DNA of 5,330 nucleotides, from assembly GCA_937967685.1 (NCBI GenBank), contig CALBTX010000136.1:1-5330 (forward strand), given 5' to 3'. Below the pieces are notes generated by a model, which worked only from the letters and a program-made list of their open reading frames with translations, was not told where the DNA came from and searched no databases. Made by a program: the position numbers and the translations under genes. Below are positions 3,691 through 5,330 of this stretch, in pieces; position 1 is the stretch's first letter; every line of letters begins with the position of its first letter. The DNA is from an uncultured Bacillaceae bacterium (GTDB taxonomy: Bacteria > Bacillota > Bacilli > Caldalkalibacillales > Caldalkalibacillaceae).

Positions 3691-5330
3691 ATGAGCTATC
3701 AAGCTTTGTACAGGGTGTGGAGACCACAAACGTTTGCGGATGTCGTCGGACAGGCGCACATCACCCAAACGTTTCAAAATGCTTTAAGGGAAGAAACGTA
3801 TACTCATGCTTACCTTTTGTGTGGACCGAGGGGAACCGGTAAGACAAGCACGGCCAAAATTATAGCGAAAGCCGTCAATTGTGAACAAGCACCGACGGAC
3901 AACCCGTGTAATCAATGCCCGGCTTGCCGCGGCATTACACAGGGATCGATTGTCGATGTGGTTGAAATTGATGCGGCCTCGAACAACGGAGTTGATGAGA
4001 TACGTGATTTGCGCGATAAAGTGAAATATGCTCCGAGTGAAGTGAAAATGAAAGTGTACATCATTGATGAAGTGCACATGTTAACAGCGGGAGCTTTCAA
4101 TGCTTTGTTAAAAACACTCGAAGAACCCCCCGAGCATGTCATGTTTATTTTAGCGACAACCGAACCGCACAAAATTCCTTTGACCATCGTCTCCCGCTGC
4201 CAGCGCTTTGATTTCAAAAGAATCTCCAGGAAAACGATATTTGAACGCTTGGCTTACATCTGTGAACAAGAGCGTCTTGAAGTGGAAGAAGAAGCCTTGC
4301 GCCTCATTGCTCAGGTGGCAGAGGGAGGTCTGCGGGATGCTTTAAGCCTGTTGGATCAAGCTGTCTCGTTTGCCTCAGGGCCAGTGACAGAAGAAGATGT
4401 CCTAGCGATGACGGGATCTGTCGGCCAGGCCGTCCTCAGCCGAATGGCGGACATGCTCATCAAGGGGCATGTCCAAGAGACGATCCGACTGTTGGCTGCG
4501 CTGGTGGATGAAGGAAAAGATCCCCTGCGTTTGGTTGAAGATTTAATTTATTATTACCGGGACGTGCTGATGATTCGCCAGGCTCCCGAATTGGACGGGA
4601 TGGCCGAACGGGTTCGGGTGAGTGACGATTGGAAACAACAAGTGCACCATTATGCTCAAGATCAGCTGTTTACCGCCATTGAACGCTTAAGTGCCGCTCA
4701 ACAGGAAATGAAACGGACTCACCATCCGCGTATTTTTTTGGAGATCGCCTTCATCCAGCTGGGACAAATGTTTCAACAAGAACCCCAATCTCCAACCGAG
4801 GAGACTCATGAAACTCATAGCGTGGCCCCCGTATCGTCCACCGACCTGCAAGCTCTGGCGAACAAAATCGAACGATTGGAACAACGGATGAATACTTTGC
4901 CAAATGAGCGGTCAACGGATGCCGGCGGGAAAGAGCATGAAGAGGCGGCCCGTCTAGATATGACACAGCCCTCAAGGACAGCGAACGTTTCCGTCTCCAA
5001 ATTGAAAGACATGTTGAAAACAGCCAGCAAGCCGCTTCTGTTGCAATTAACGGGCAAATGGGCTTCCATTTTGGAGGAAGTCAAACAGAAGCAAATTATT
5101 GTTCATGCCTGGTTGCGGGATGCAGAGCCCGTTGCTTGCGGCAAGGAATTTTTTCTGTTGGCTTTTAAGAGCGACATTCACCGGGAAACGACTGAAAAAG
5201 AAAGTCACCGCCGTTTAATTGAAGATGTGGTGGGCAGGCAGCTGCACTTGCAGGCAAAAATGGTGACAATCATGTATAATGAGTGGGAAGAAATTAAACA
5301 GCAATTTATTCAGGAACAAAAAGGGAGCGG
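3691..5330 (+). CDS. dnaX: DNA polymerase III subunit tau (clamp loader), C-terminus cut by window edge
   Basis: The frame is open for 546 codons from the ATG at 3691 to the right edge. DnaX is the ATPase subunit of the clamp loader that places the beta clamp on DNA, and tau links it to the replicative helicase and polymerase. Visible are Walker A GPRGTGKT (45-52), four zinc-binding cysteines (C64, C73, C76, C79), Walker B VYIIDEVHM (122-130), sensor 1 LATTEP (154-159), the SRC motif with its arginine finger (168-170) and sensor 2 GGLRDALSLLDQA (212-224). Domain III follows to about 366. Then comes a polar linker with a short probable coiled coil (LQALANKIERLEQRMN, 386-401) and the tau C-terminal domain (from about 433, VSVSKLKDMLKTASKPLLLQL). 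B. subtilis DnaX is about 563 residues, so little is missing. GGAGA (3678-3682) lies 8 nt before the start. The 90-nt gap after the kinase has no terminator and only a weak promoter candidate, so co-transcription with the kinase is possible. No slippery A-run for a gamma frameshift was seen. Confidence 0.97.
   Translation, partial: MSYQALYRVWRPQTFADVVGQAHITQTFQNALREETYTHAYLLCGPRGTGKTSTAKIIAKAVNCEQAPTDNPCNQCPACRGITQGSIVDVVEIDAASNNGVDEIRDLRDKVKYAPSEVKMKVYIIDEVHMLTAGAFNALLKTLEEPPEHVMFILATTEPHKIPLTIVSRCQRFDFKRISRKTIFERLAYICEQERLEVEEEALRLIAQVAEGGLRDALSLLDQAVSFASGPVTEEDVLAMTGSVGQAVLSRMADMLIKGHVQETIRLLAALVDEGKDPLRLVEDLIYYYRDVLMIRQAPELDGMAERVRVSDDWKQQVHHYAQDQLFTAIERLSAAQQEMKRTHHPRIFLEIAFIQLGQMFQQEPQSPTEETHETHSVAPVSSTDLQALANKIERLEQRMNTLPNERSTDAGGKEHEEAARLDMTQPSRTANVSVSKLKDMLKTASKPLLLQLTGKWASILEEVKQKQIIVHAWLRDAEPVACGKEFFLLAFKSDIHRETTEKESHRRLIEDVVGRQLHLQAKMVTIMYNEWEEIKQQFIQEQKGS

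Noticed and set aside
3691..5330. Programmed frameshift in dnaX giving a short gamma subunit
   Set aside because: No slippery A-run of the E. coli type was seen in the visible part of the gene, and B. subtilis DnaX is not known to need one.
1..5330. CRISPR array, tRNA, rRNA, toxin-antitoxin or phage-defence genes
   Set aside because: No regularly spaced repeats, tRNA-like cloverleaf or rRNA signature was seen, and every larger open frame is accounted for by the genes listed.

Overview
The window looks like chromosomal DNA from a Gram-positive, endospore-forming-type member of the Bacillales. Three things point there: a large, Bacillus-type signal recognition particle (SRP) RNA gene with an Alu domain, a dnaX gene downstream of it on the same strand, and a soluble PAS-type histidine kinase whose phosphoacceptor box resembles the sporulation kinases KinA and KinE. 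Strong AGGAGG ribosome binding sites and TTGACA/TATAAT-type promoters fit the same group. The species cannot be told from this sequence.

Layout. (1) Positions 1-178, minus strand: the N-terminal part of an IS30-family transposase that runs off the left edge, followed by a probable IS terminal inverted repeat near 257-282. (2) Positions 315-445: a consensus promoter whose -35 box lies in a perfect 14-bp palindrome, then a leader of about 95 nt with a 9-bp hairpin. (3) Positions 446-1870: a membrane protein of the Nramp/APC fold that lacks the canonical DPGN and MPH metal-binding motifs. A 17-bp direct repeat covers its stop codon. (4) Positions 1916-2342: a complete SRP RNA transcription unit with promoter, leader palindrome, large SRP RNA, leader/trailer pairing suited to double-strand processing, and an intrinsic terminator. 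(5) Positions 2437-3600: a sigma-H-like promoter and a cytoplasmic PAS-HisKA-HATPase histidine kinase. (6) Positions 3691 to the right edge: dnaX, encoding the DNA polymerase III tau subunit, almost complete but cut by the window.

How it fits together. The SRP RNA-dnaX neighbourhood is a conserved housekeeping locus in Bacillus (tadA - SRP RNA - dnaX - ebfC - recR). Here it appears to have taken in accessory cargo on both sides of the SRP RNA: an IS element and transporter upstream, and a sensor kinase between the SRP RNA and dnaX. The kinase has no response regulator beside it, as expected of orphan kinases that feed the sporulation phosphorelay. I found no clearly new multi-gene system. The best leads are the non-canonical Nramp-like transporter with its palindromic operator and leader hairpin, and the kinase with a possible sigma-H promoter.
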